From assembly GCA_017643645.1 (NCBI GenBank), contig JAEPNB010000001.1, positions 124,001 to 188,000 on the forward strand: a DNA stretch of 64,000 nucleotides, in the 5' to 3' direction. A model generated the notes under the pieces. It searched no databases, had not been told where the DNA came from, and was given only the letters and a program-made list of their open reading frames with translations. This stretch comes from Balneola sp. Its GTDB lineage: Bacteria; Bacteroidota; Rhodothermia; Balneolales; Balneolaceae. This document shows positions 8,954 through 17,460 of the stretch, piece after piece (the stretch's first letter is position 1; every line of letters begins with the position of its first letter). A program made the position numbers and the translations under genes.

Positions 8954-10039
8954 TTAATTCTTAAGGAGATTTACTTTGGCTTCGGAGGTAATTATTTGTC
9001 TAGTAAGTTCATCATCATGTTCAATAATAAAGCTGATCTCCTTTTTCAGATATTCTGTCGAAGTCTTATATATTTTTACCAGTTCATAAACTGCATTATC
9101 CGTCTTAAATTGAACTAAAGCTTTAATTACTGCTATTCTGATTTCTTTACTTTTAATCGAAAACGCTTGTATAACTTCTTTTTCGGCTTTTACATAACGT
9201 AATTTACCCAATGCATTAATTAGAGAAGCGACAAAAGAAAAATTTCGGGAATTCTGCTCAGAGCCTAATATGAATTTTAAAATTTCATGAAAGTAAATGG
9301 AAAAGTGATGTTCATTGAATGTTGAAATAATTCGAACCAAAAGTGCTTTCATTTCAAGAGAAATACTTTCTGAACCTAATAAACTTTGAAAGCATTTTTC
9401 TTTGGACTCTCTCGATACGAAGTTATTATTCCAGTATTCCCAAAGTAATTCAACGACTGTATACCTACAATCTTCTGATCTTTGACAACTGAATATCAAA
9501 GCTTTTTCATGAAGATGACTTTTTTTAGATGCCAATATTACCAGCGCACCCGCATGTGACAAATAATGCAACCTATGTTCAAGCAACTTAAATACTTCTG
9601 CTTCCTGATGATCAGGTAAAGTTTGAATATCCTTCAGATATAAAAGTCCTTTAACTTTTCTTCTGTTATTAAAACTATTAAGATATGATAAGTAGTGCTT
9701 TTTGATTTCCGGATGTCTTAGTACCCCTTTCACTTTTTTTTCTACATCTCCCTCAACTTCTTCCAGAAGGTCTTTACAAATTGCACTCACTATTGAAACT
9801 TGCTTTGGGTTTTTATTGAGCCTCTCGAACAAAACAATACTTTTCTCTTCGTTATGCATTGCCTCAAAAATCAGTTCCGAATATTTATTTTTGAGCTCTT
9901 TAAAAGCTTTTTTGTCCCTTAAAGTTAAATATCTTGAAAATAGAATAAGTAATCCAAGATATAGCCCAGTAGCTGCAATTATTGCAGTGATTAAAATCAG
10001 CAAAAAAAATACTTCTGACTCAGAATAATTAATAACCAC
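8954..10039 (-). CDS. Membrane-anchored HEAT-repeat protein
   Basis: This encodes a 361-residue protein with one strong N-terminal membrane helix (about residues 9-33) and a cytoplasmic, all-helical remainder. Repeated helical pairs such as IRIAVIKALVQFKTDNAVYE and KALLVRIISTFNEHHF look like HEAT/armadillo repeats, which serve as protein-binding scaffolds. There is no catalytic motif. The start is a GTG at 10039; no ATG precedes the membrane helix. It lies between the receiver protein (14-bp gap) and the glycosyltransferase (15-bp gap), so it may couple a signal to polymer synthesis at the inner membrane. The function is otherwise unknown. Confidence 0.75.
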   Translation of the reverse strand: MVINYSESEVFFLLILITAIIAATGLYLGLLILFSRYLTLRDKKAFKELKNKYSELIFEAMHNEEKSIVLFERLNKNPKQVSIVSAICKDLLEEVEGDVEKKVKGVLRHPEIKKHYLSYLNSFNNRRKVKGLLYLKDIQTLPDHQEAEVFKLLEHRLHYLSHAGALVILASKKSHLHEKALIFSCQRSEDCRYTVVELLWEYWNNNFVSRESKEKCFQSLLGSESISLEMKALLVRIISTFNEHHFSIYFHEILKFILGSEQNSRNFSFVASLINALGKLRYVKAEKEVIQAFSIKSKEIRIAVIKALVQFKTDNAVYELVKIYKTSTEYLKKEISFIIEHDDELTRQIITSEAKVNLLKN

Positions 10040-10053
10040 CCCTTTTTGTTATA

Positions 10054-10467
10054 TCATTCTCTAACTTTTTCTACCCTGAAAAGCAGCTCACTTATATTTA
10101 CCGGTTTTTGAATAATATCATCAACTTTAAGTGATTCCAGCTGTCTGATATCGGCATCGTTTAGCTTTTCTGACAGAACGATTACTTTTGTATGTGTAAA
10201 GCTTTTAGTACTTCTAAGCTCTTTTATAAACTCAATTCCACTAATTCCCTCCATTATCAAATCCATGATAATCAGGTCAGGTTGTGGCTCATCCGAGTTT
10301 AATAATTCAACTCCGTTTGTACTATGGGTTACAGAAAATCCCTTACGCTCTGCAAGCTCAAAATCCAACAAATTCAAAAGCATCTCGTTCTGATCTATAA
10401 GAACAATGCTGAACTTGCATGGCAAGTCTTTATTTGGATTTTTTATTTCTAACTTCTTAGCCAACAT
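10054..10467 (-). CDS. Receiver-domain response regulator (no output domain)
   Basis: This encodes a 137-residue protein, essentially one CheY-like receiver. It has the acceptor Asp in LIIMDLIMEG, a Ser in VIVLSE at the Thr position, and the conserved Lys in IIQKPVN. The usual acidic pair near the N-terminus is reduced (VLIDQNE), so metal binding may be altered. I placed the start at the ATG at 10467; a longer frame begins with a TTG at 10515. It is the first gene of the operon continuing with the HEAT protein, GT2 enzyme and YaiO-like barrel, and is divergent from the ABC transporter. It probably controls the glycosyltransferase complex by protein contact. Confidence 0.82.
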   Translation of the reverse strand: MLAKKLEIKNPNKDLPCKFSIVLIDQNEMLLNLLDFELAERKGFSVTHSTNGVELLNSDEPQPDLIIMDLIMEGISGIEFIKELRSTKSFTHTKVIVLSEKLNDADIRQLESLKVDDIIQKPVNISELLFRVEKVRE

Positions 10468-10621
10468 TACGTAATCAAGTTTTAAAAATGTAGTTAACCT
10501 ACTACTTTTATACAATTAAATACGAATTTGTTCCTATTTCGGATTTTCTGAGAAATAAATATTACTTAATAGTTGGAATGAATAACATTTAAATCATTGT
10601 TGCTTAAAAAAATTTTAGACT

Positions 10622-11329
10622 GTGAATCATATTCTTAAACTCAATAAACTTACCCGCCAATTTAAAAGCGGAGATAAAACACTTACCGTTGTAGACAATG
10701 TAACTTTCGAAATTGAGGAAGGCATTTCCTGCGCTATTGTTGGTCCATCAGGAAGTGGAAAAACGACTCTGCTCGGTCTGTCAGCAGGATTAGATCAATC
10801 CACATCCGGAGATGTTACTCTTAACGGTATCAATTTGAACCCCCTCACTGAAGACCAAAGAGCAGAAGTTCGTAATAGACACGTTGGATTCGTTTTTCAA
10901 ACATTTCAGTTAGTTCCCACCCTTACAGCTGTTGAAAATGTTATGGTTCCTTTGGAACTGCGTGGCGAAGCTACAAATAAAGTTCGTGAACGAGCGATTG
11001 AACTTCTCACAGAAGTAGGATTAGGGGAACGCTCACATCACTACCCCACTCAACTCTCAGGTGGTGAGCAACAACGGGTCGCTGTTGCAAGAGCTTTTAT
11101 TAATAATCCGAAAATACTTTTCGCTGATGAACCAACAGGAAATCTGGATTCTGAAACAGGTGAACATATCGAAAACCTGATTTTTGACCTGAACAGAAAA
11201 CAGGGTACAACACTGGTGCTGGTTACTCACGATCTAGACCTTGCGGATAAATGCGACCGGGTAATAAAATTGAAAAACGGAGAGGTCGATTCTGATGTCT
11301 TTAAATCATCAGAGGAAGCCGTAGCGTGA
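10622..11329 (+). CDS. ABC transporter ATP-binding protein (YbbA/LolD type)
   Basis: This encodes a 235-residue ATPase with a Walker A (GPSGSGKTT, about residues 41-49), Q-loop (FVFQTFQLVP), signature LSGGEQQRVAVARA, Walker B ILFADEPTGNLD and H-loop VTHD. These match the MacB/LolD/YbbA class, whose members act as mechanotransmission or lipid/lipoprotein extraction machines. The start is a GTG at 10622. Its stop overlaps the GTG start of the permease in a GTGA junction. Together with the 845-residue two-domain permease, and with a TesA-like gene nearby, YbbA is the best family match. Confidence 0.92.
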   Translation: MNHILKLNKLTRQFKSGDKTLTVVDNVTFEIEEGISCAIVGPSGSGKTTLLGLSAGLDQSTSGDVTLNGINLNPLTEDQRAEVRNRHVGFVFQTFQLVPTLTAVENVMVPLELRGEATNKVRERAIELLTEVGLGERSHHYPTQLSGGEQQRVAVARAFINNPKILFADEPTGNLDSETGEHIENLIFDLNRKQGTTLVLVTHDLDLADKCDRVIKLKNGEVDSDVFKSSEEAVA

Positions 11330-13863
11330 ATAAATTATTCTGGATCTTTAAAATGGCGTGGCGGGATTCCCGTTCCAACAGAAAGAAACTATTTCTTTAT
11401 CTGGCAGCTATAATCGTTGGTGTAGCTGCTCAGGTGGCGATCAGCTCCTTCAGAGAGAACCTCAATGATAGCATAAACGAACAATCAAAAGAATTGCTTG
11501 GCGCCGACCTGGAAGTTGAAAAAAACTCCCCGTTCCACGACGAATTGGAAATATATCTCGATTCTTTAGGTGGAGAACGATCTGATGCATTAAGTTTTAC
11601 TTCAATGGCTTACTTCCCTAAATCGGGGACTACAAGACTTTCTCAAATAACTGCCTTGGAAGGCGATTTTCCTTACTACGGTGAGCTTAGAACCGATCCT
11701 CAATCAGCTTCTGATACCTTTCAAAAAAATGCAGGAGCTTTGGTTGATGAACCCATTCTACTTCAATTTGGATTACAACCCGGTGATTCTGTTAAGATAG
11801 GTTTAGTGACATATGAAATTGCAGGCGCTTTGCAGGAAATTCCCGGTCAACCCGTTGCTGCTTCCTTTTTTGGTCCAAGAATTTATATTCCCAAAGAGAA
11901 CATCGAAGCAACCGGACTCCTTCAACGCGGAAGTCAGCTTGAGTATATTTCTTACATAAAATATTCGGAAGGCACAGATCCGATTCTTGTAGAGGCTACT
12001 CTGGATGCTATGAACGATTCTGTACGTTTTGGTTATGATGATGTAGCCGAAAGAAAAGAAGAAGTTGGCGAAGCTATTCTGTATTTGTCGAACTTTCTGA
12101 ATTTGATTGGTTTTATAGCATTGCTACTGGGTGGGATCGGAGTTGCCAGCTCTATATTTGTCTATATCCGGCAAAAGATAAGCACCGTAGCCGTTCTGCG
12201 TTGTGTTGGAGCTTCATCCAATCAGGCAATGAGTATTTATTTGATCCAGGCTGTATTTATGGGATTTGTAGGGGCTTCAATTGGTGCTTTTATTGGTTCG
12301 TTGATTCAGCTGTATCTTCCTGTTTTAGTTCAGGATTTTGTTCCAGTTGATATTGAGTTGGCAATCTCATGGAGTTCAATTTTTATTGGAATAATTACTG
12401 GGGTCTCCATTTCTCTGATTTTTGCTCTTTTTCCGTTGCTCGCTGTTCGTAAAATATCTCCTCTTTTTACTCTGCGTTCTGTTGACATAAATCTTTCCAA
12501 GCTCCTTAACTGGATAACAAGGTTCTCTTTATTTGGTTTGATCAGTGTTTCTGTAGTTGGTTATGCATGGTTAATGCTTAATGATATTCTGGCAGCTCTT
12601 TTCTTTACTCTTGGGCTCGTTTTCTGTCTTTTGTTATTATCAGGAATTGCTTTTTTAATTATGAAAGGAGCACAGAAGTTTAATCCTAAAGCTTTTGGTT
12701 ATGAATTCAGACAGGGACTGGCAAATCTGTATCGCCCAAATAATCAAACCTCTACTTTACTTCTCACTTTTGGACTGGGAGTAACATTAATAAGCTCTCT
12801 TTATCTTACTCAGGACATGCTTTTGGGAACCATTAATTTCGATGATGGTCAGGATTTACCAAATCTTGCACTTTACGATATTCAGTACGATCAGAATGAA
12901 GGCGTAAACAAAATCATTCTGGATAATGGCATGGAGCTGCTTCAAAATGTACCTATTGTAACTATGCGTCTGCAATCCATTAATGATACTACTGTGGCTG
13001 AGTTTATGGCTGATTCCAGTCGTAAACCAAGAAGCTGGGCATTGAATCGCGAATACAGATCTACATACAGAGATTCTCTAATTTCTACTGAGACAATTGA
13101 TTCCGGAATATTTGTGGGAACCGTCACAGATCCGGCAGATCTTGTTCCTATTTCTGTTTCTACTGATCTGATGAGTGATTTAAATGCTCAAGTCGGTGAT
13201 ACCATAGTTTGGGATGTTCAGGGAATTCCAATTTCCAGCTTTATCGCCGGTACAAGAATTGTTGATTGGCAAACACCTCAACCCAATTTCTTTGTGGTCT
13301 TCCCAACCGGAGTATTGGAACCCGCACCACAATTTTTTGCAACAACATTAAACACACCAAGCAGAGAAGCTTCTTTAGAATTACAACAAAAAATTGTTCA
13401 GGCTTACCCGAATGTATCTGCTATTGATATAGGACAAGTACTTGAAACCGTTCGTGATTTCATCAGTAAAATTACATTTGTAATACAGTTCATTGGTTTG
13501 TTCAGCATTATTACAGGGCTGATTGTTCTAGCCGGTTCGGCTGCAACCAGCAGATATCAAAGAATACGAGAGGCTGTATTACTAAGAACATTGGGAGCCA
13601 AACAAAAGCAGGTTATCAAGATACAGGTCATCGAATATGTATTCCTGGGGATTATGGCAGCTCTGACCGGTCTCACTCTTTCTGTAGGAGCCAGCGCACT
13701 GTTAGGATACTTCTATTTTGATATAGACTTTGTACCGAACTTTACCATTCTGGGAATTGAAACTTTGATTCTTATTGGTTTGGTTCTCACCATCGGATTA
13801 TTGAATACCAGAGGAATTCACACCCGCCCACCTTTGGAAATATTACGGGATCAGGCAGCTTAG
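11326..13863 (+). CDS. ABC transporter permease, YbbP-like, two FtsX domains
   Basis: This encodes an 845-residue inner membrane permease. There is an N-terminal membrane helix (FLYLAAIIVGVAAQVAISSF), a large periplasmic domain (about 45-250), and a first FtsX block of three helices (about 255-400). A middle pair of helices, a second periplasmic domain (about 500-690) and a last FtsX block (about 705-840) complete it. The length and duplicated FtsX layout match YbbP. It starts at a GTG that overlaps the stop codon of the ATPase gene, so the two are translationally coupled. The substrate of YbbAP-type transporters is not settled; export or extraction of hydrophobic compounds has been proposed. 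Confidence 0.9.
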   Translation: MNKLFWIFKMAWRDSRSNRKKLFLYLAAIIVGVAAQVAISSFRENLNDSINEQSKELLGADLEVEKNSPFHDELEIYLDSLGGERSDALSFTSMAYFPKSGTTRLSQITALEGDFPYYGELRTDPQSASDTFQKNAGALVDEPILLQFGLQPGDSVKIGLVTYEIAGALQEIPGQPVAASFFGPRIYIPKENIEATGLLQRGSQLEYISYIKYSEGTDPILVEATLDAMNDSVRFGYDDVAERKEEVGEAILYLSNFLNLIGFIALLLGGIGVASSIFVYIRQKISTVAVLRCVGASSNQAMSIYLIQAVFMGFVGASIGAFIGSLIQLYLPVLVQDFVPVDIELAISWSSIFIGIITGVSISLIFALFPLLAVRKISPLFTLRSVDINLSKLLNWITRFSLFGLISVSVVGYAWLMLNDILAALFFTLGLVFCLLLLSGIAFLIMKGAQKFNPKAFGYEFRQGLANLYRPNNQTSTLLLTFGLGVTLISSLYLTQDMLLGTINFDDGQDLPNLALYDIQYDQNEGVNKIILDNGMELLQNVPIVTMRLQSINDTTVAEFMADSSRKPRSWALNREYRSTYRDSLISTETIDSGIFVGTVTDPADLVPISVSTDLMSDLNAQVGDTIVWDVQGIPISSFIAGTRIVDWQTPQPNFFVVFPTGVLEPAPQFFATTLNTPSREASLELQQKIVQAYPNVSAIDIGQVLETVRDFISKITFVIQFIGLFSIITGLIVLAGSAATSRYQRIREAVLLRTLGAKQKQVIKIQVIEYVFLGIMAALTGLTLSVGASALLGYFYFDIDFVPNFTILGIETLILIGLVLTIGLLNTRGIHTRPPLEILRDQAA

Positions 13864-13896
13864 CTTTTGATGATATCTTGAGACGATGTTAATAAA

Positions 13897-13925
13897 TGGA
13901 ACTCATGGGTTTAGAATGAGTTCCA
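13897..13925 (+). terminator. Hairpin after the ABC permease gene
   Basis: A perfect 10-bp stem (tggaactcat, 13897-13906, with 13916-13925) has a 9-base loop. It lies 33 bp after the permease stop and before the next gene. There is no T-tract, so it may be a processing or weak termination hairpin rather than a full intrinsic terminator. Confidence 0.4.
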
Positions 13926-13956
13926 CTATGTAAATAATACTAACAAAACATTTCAA

Positions 13957-14628
13957 ATGAAGACATTATCAAGATTAAGTATTTTTGCACTCATATTAAC
14001 TTTGCCTTTTATAGGCTGTGACAGCATAAGCAAAACCGCTAAAGGAACTGCTATTGGTGCTGCTGCGGGAGCTCTTGCGGGTGCCGTTATTGGTAAAGCC
14101 GCAGGTAATACCACAAATGGAGCAATCATTGGTGCAGCAGTAGGTGGTGCATCAGGTGCGGCTATTGGTAACTATATGGACAGACAATCCAGAGAACTTG
14201 AAGAAGATCTAGAAGGAGCAAAAGTTGAAAGAATCGGAGAAGGAATAAAAATTACTTTTGATTCAGGAATACTTTTCGACGTTAATTCCTATCAGCTAAA
14301 AGATGCCTCCAAAGAAAATATAGCTGAACTATCAGAAATCCTTCAAAAATATGAAGACACCAATATTATGTTTTCCGGATATACAGATAACACTGGTAGC
14401 GAAGAATACAACCAGAAGTTGTCTGAAGACAGAGCAAAGGCAGTAGCAGAATATGCAGCCTTTACAGGTGTAGATGCTGAAAGAATGACTATTATAGGTT
14501 ACGGAGAATCAGATCCTGTAGCTGATAACAGTACTGCGGCTGGAAGAACCCAAAACCGAAGAGTTGAAATCGGTATCTGGGCTAATGAAAAGCTCAAAGA
14601 AGCAGCTGAGAAAGGAGAAATTGAATAA
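13957..14628 (+). CDS. OmpA-family lipoprotein with glycine-zipper region
   Basis: This encodes a 223-residue lipoprotein similar to YiaD/Pal-type proteins. The lipobox LPFIGC puts the acylated Cys at about residue 21. A glycine-zipper segment follows (about 30-75, AIGAAAGALAGAVIGKAAG and a second copy GAIIGAAVGGASGAAIG). The OmpA C-terminal peptidoglycan-binding domain covers about 100-210, with the diaminopimelate-contacting motif FSGYTDNTGSEEYNQKLSEDRA and the closing NRRVEIGI. It should tether the outer membrane to the cell wall. It is followed by a clear intrinsic terminator, so it is probably a single-gene unit. Confidence 0.93.
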   Translation: MKTLSRLSIFALILTLPFIGCDSISKTAKGTAIGAAAGALAGAVIGKAAGNTTNGAIIGAAVGGASGAAIGNYMDRQSRELEEDLEGAKVERIGEGIKITFDSGILFDVNSYQLKDASKENIAELSEILQKYEDTNIMFSGYTDNTGSEEYNQKLSEDRAKAVAEYAAFTGVDAERMTIIGYGESDPVADNSTAAGRTQNRRVEIGIWANEKLKEAAEKGEIE

Positions 14629-14652
14629 CTGATTTAATTATTCTTTATTCAT

Positions 14653-14685
14653 CCCTGCACATTTTTATGTGTGGGGATTTTTTTT
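14653..14685 (+). terminator. Rho-independent terminator of the OmpA lipoprotein gene
   Basis: A 10-bp stem (ccctgcacat with atgtgtgggg, two G-T pairs) has a TTTT loop and is followed by eight T residues. It also decides the corA start: the open frame of the next gene begins inside this hairpin, so translation should start at the later ATG at 14717. Confidence 0.9.
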
Positions 14686-14716
14686 GCTTACTTTCTTCAT
14701 AATTAATCAGATATCT

Positions 14717-15802
14717 ATGAGTTTTAGAAAAAAATTATCACCGGTCAGGATAAAAAATAAGTTCTTCAGAAAAGAGATCGGTAGCGCTCCGGGTACGCTA
14801 ACTCACATTGGCGAGAAAAAACTGGAAGATATAATCATTGAAATACATGATTACAGTAATACTCATCTGGATATAAAAAAGATTTCCTCCATAGAAGAAT
14901 GTAAGCCCTATGTTAATACAACAAACCCAACCTGGGTGCAGGTTAAAGGTTTACATGATATTGCATATCTGAAGCAGCTTTGGGATGAATTTGACTTCCA
15001 CCCTCTAATTCAGGAAGATATTCTTAACACTACTCAACGTTCAAAAATTGAAGACTACGGAGAACAAATTTTCATCGTATTAAAAATGCTCTATATGGAA
15101 GATGGAGTTCTTCAACAGGAACAGGTTAGTATTGTGTTTACTGAGAAATTCATCTTTTCATTTCAGGAATCCGAACGTAAAATATTTCTTCCCATTAAAG
15201 AACGCCTTGCAGTGGAAAATACACGAATGCGTAAAGGCGGTCCGGATTATATGTCTTACGCCTTGATGGATATCATTATTGATTACTACTTCGCTGTTCT
15301 GGAAGAATTGAATGAGAATATTGAAACAATTGAGGAAGAACTCTGGTCGGGTGATGACACCAATGCTTTATCTTCCATTCACAAAATAAGAAGGCAACTT
15401 CTTCAGTTCAGAAAAAGTATCTGGCCTTTAAGAGACAGTATAAACTCACTCACCCGTGATGAATCACCTCTTGTAAAAGACGAAACCAAATTGTTTCTCA
15501 GAGATGTTTCTGATCATACTTTACAGATTGTGGACAGTCTTGATAATAATCGTGAAATGGTTTCAAGTTTACACGATATGTATCAAACCAACATCAGCAA
15601 CAGAATGAACGAGGTAATGAAAGTGCTTACCATTATTGCCACTATTTTTATTCCTCTTACTTTTATAGCCGGTATTTATGGAATGAATTTTGAATACATG
15701 CCGGAACTGGGTTGGCAGTATAGTTATCCCATCGCGTGGGGAGTAATGATCTTAGTAACTATTGGTATGATAATATACTTTAAGAGAAAAGATTGGATGT
15801 AA
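14717..15802 (+). CDS. corA: CorA-family magnesium/cobalt transporter
   Basis: This encodes a 361-residue CorA channel for divalent cations, active as an inner membrane pentamer. A large cytoplasmic domain with long helices (about 1-295) precedes two C-terminal membrane helices. The first of these ends in the diagnostic YGMN motif (FIAGIYGMNFEYMPELGW). The acidic, Trp-containing loop and the short basic tail (YFKRKDWM) are also typical. The frame extends to a GTG at 14669, but that lies in the preceding terminator, so I use the ATG at 14717. No magnesium riboswitch is visible in the short leader. Confidence 0.93.
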   Translation: MSFRKKLSPVRIKNKFFRKEIGSAPGTLTHIGEKKLEDIIIEIHDYSNTHLDIKKISSIEECKPYVNTTNPTWVQVKGLHDIAYLKQLWDEFDFHPLIQEDILNTTQRSKIEDYGEQIFIVLKMLYMEDGVLQQEQVSIVFTEKFIFSFQESERKIFLPIKERLAVENTRMRKGGPDYMSYALMDIIIDYYFAVLEELNENIETIEEELWSGDDTNALSSIHKIRRQLLQFRKSIWPLRDSINSLTRDESPLVKDETKLFLRDVSDHTLQIVDSLDNNREMVSSLHDMYQTNISNRMNEVMKVLTIIATIFIPLTFIAGIYGMNFEYMPELGWQYSYPIAWGVMILVTIGMIIYFKRKDWM

Positions 15803-15826
15803 ATAAAGCTGAGTCTTACATATGTC

Positions 15827-15865
15827 AAAAAAAGAGACCGTAAGTCGTTCAAAACTAACGGTCTC
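15827..15865 (-). terminator. Intrinsic terminator of the FadL-like gene (minus strand)
   Basis: Read on the minus strand, gagaccgt pairs with acggtctc across a 16-base loop and is followed by seven T residues (15827-15833). It lies 41 bp after the stop of the FadL-like gene. Confidence 0.8.
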
Positions 15866-15905
15866 AACTAACTACGGAGGTATTTGGGTAAATTCTTATC
15901 AATTT

Positions 15906-17426
15906 CTAAAACCTGAATTTAACTCCAGCCAAAATGTTCAATCTTTCTTTTTCCTTTGATACAGATTGAACATTGTTTTCAAATTCATATACTATCGAAC
16001 GGTCACCTCTACTGGAATATTGCCCTGATATATCCAAAGAAATGTTCTCAGCAATTGGGAAGGTTATACCACCTGAGTACACAATTTCCTCAAATTGATA
16101 GAAATCCTCTTTTCCGGGTAACAATGCATAGCCAGCGATAATTTTTGTATCCTTATTGAATGAGTATGCAGCACTTGCTTTAAAATTTATCACAGCGTTA
16201 TATGTGCTACTGATTGACTGATTTGTAGCATCTTCATCTTCCTTTAAAATAGCTACATCGCTTGGATCCAAATCTCCGGTATTAATGGTAAAATCAACTT
16301 TTGTAGAACTGTAATCTATATACTCAGCAGAAGCTGAAATAGTCAGATTTCCAATATCCTGAAGCGTTGCCCCTACTTTAAGTTCAGCAGGTCTGGTAAC
16401 AGCATATTCAAATTCTCCGGAAAAAGTAGTTTCATCCCCATCTGTAAAAGTCTCATCGTCAAATTCAGTACGTATGTTGGAAAAGAAACTTTCTGTTACA
16501 AAAATCTTAGACGGAGCTACTATACTGGCTCCTAAATTTAAGAAAGGAAGGGGTTTATATATCATGCCACCGCGAGCAGAAAAACCATAGAAATTAGTAT
16601 CAATTTCATCAGTTAATGTAATCGAAAATATATCTGTTGCAGGATCTGAACCGCTGGGTGGTATTACACCGTCGTTATAAAAATTGTTTTCGTCAACCTC
16701 CTGAAAACTTCTGTCATAGTTAATCGAACCATTTATTATTCCGAGCGATATTCCTGCAAAAAGGTTTTTCTGAAATTCAGTTGAAGCAAATACTGAGATT
16801 TCACCAGTATTTCTCCGGTTTGTTATTTCAGCGAACTGGTTAATCCCTTCAAACCCCGAAGGACGACCATCCACTCTGAAAATAGATTCTATTTCATTGC
16901 TCATATCGTTTCTGAAATCAACTGCAAAAGCTTCAAAAGCTATTCCATTATAATCGCTCCCGGATTGTTTGAAAAGATCTGTAATAGAATTTGTTTGATT
17001 AAATGCATCTAGGAAAGTTTCATCTGCATCCTTTGATATTACATTATATCCTCCACCTATTACAAAACTTCCTCTTTCAGTTGGCACCTTGTAAACCAAG
17101 CCCAAATTCCCGAATGTTGTATTTGAGAACTCCGTATTGTTTGAATTCCCTATATATCCATTAGATTGTGTATTACTTTGATTCAACCACCCAATACTGT
17201 AAAAACTTCCGTCAGCCAGAGCCATGGAGGCCGGGTTATCTATAAAGCTACCATAACCATTGAAAGAGGAAACCGAAGTTGTTACTGATGATATTGCATC
17301 TCCATTTGTATTAAGCGTACTCATCTGCAACGCTAAGCTTTTATAGCTAATTGGAGATTCTCCATCCTGAGCTGCTGCTGAAACAGACAGAAAAATTCCA
17401 GTGAGTAAGAGTGTTAATCTCTTCAT
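15906..17426 (-). CDS. FadL/OmpP1-like outer membrane protein
   Basis: This encodes a 506-residue outer membrane barrel. A signal peptide (ending SAAAQ, about residue 19) is followed by the plug-like N-terminal region SFNGYGSFIDNPASMALADG, in which the NPA(S/A) motif is typical of FadL/OmpP1 transporters of hydrophobic compounds. About fourteen amphipathic strands follow, with the sequence ending in an aromatic residue (AGVKFRF). It lies 34 bp after the start region of the RS-rich lipoprotein's downstream end on the same strand, so the two may be co-transcribed. The substrate is unknown, and sequence alone does not exclude a purely structural barrel. Confidence 0.72.
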   Translation of the reverse strand: MKRLTLLLTGIFLSVSAAAQDGESPISYKSLALQMSTLNTNGDAISSVTTSVSSFNGYGSFIDNPASMALADGSFYSIGWLNQSNTQSNGYIGNSNNTEFSNTTFGNLGLVYKVPTERGSFVIGGGYNVISKDADETFLDAFNQTNSITDLFKQSGSDYNGIAFEAFAVDFRNDMSNEIESIFRVDGRPSGFEGINQFAEITNRRNTGEISVFASTEFQKNLFAGISLGIINGSINYDRSFQEVDENNFYNDGVIPPSGSDPATDIFSITLTDEIDTNFYGFSARGGMIYKPLPFLNLGASIVAPSKIFVTESFFSNIRTEFDDETFTDGDETTFSGEFEYAVTRPAELKVGATLQDIGNLTISASAEYIDYSSTKVDFTINTGDLDPSDVAILKEDEDATNQSISSTYNAVINFKASAAYSFNKDTKIIAGYALLPGKEDFYQFEEIVYSGGITFPIAENISLDISGQYSSRGDRSIVYEFENNVQSVSKEKERLNILAGVKFRF

Positions 17427-17460
17427 GAATAGTAGATTATAAAAGGTTTAGGTTAAGTTG

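Noticed and set aside
9702-10028. A 108-codon plus-strand open frame opposite the HEAT-repeat gene
   Set aside because: It is antisense to a gene that fits tightly into an operon, and it has no recognisable features.
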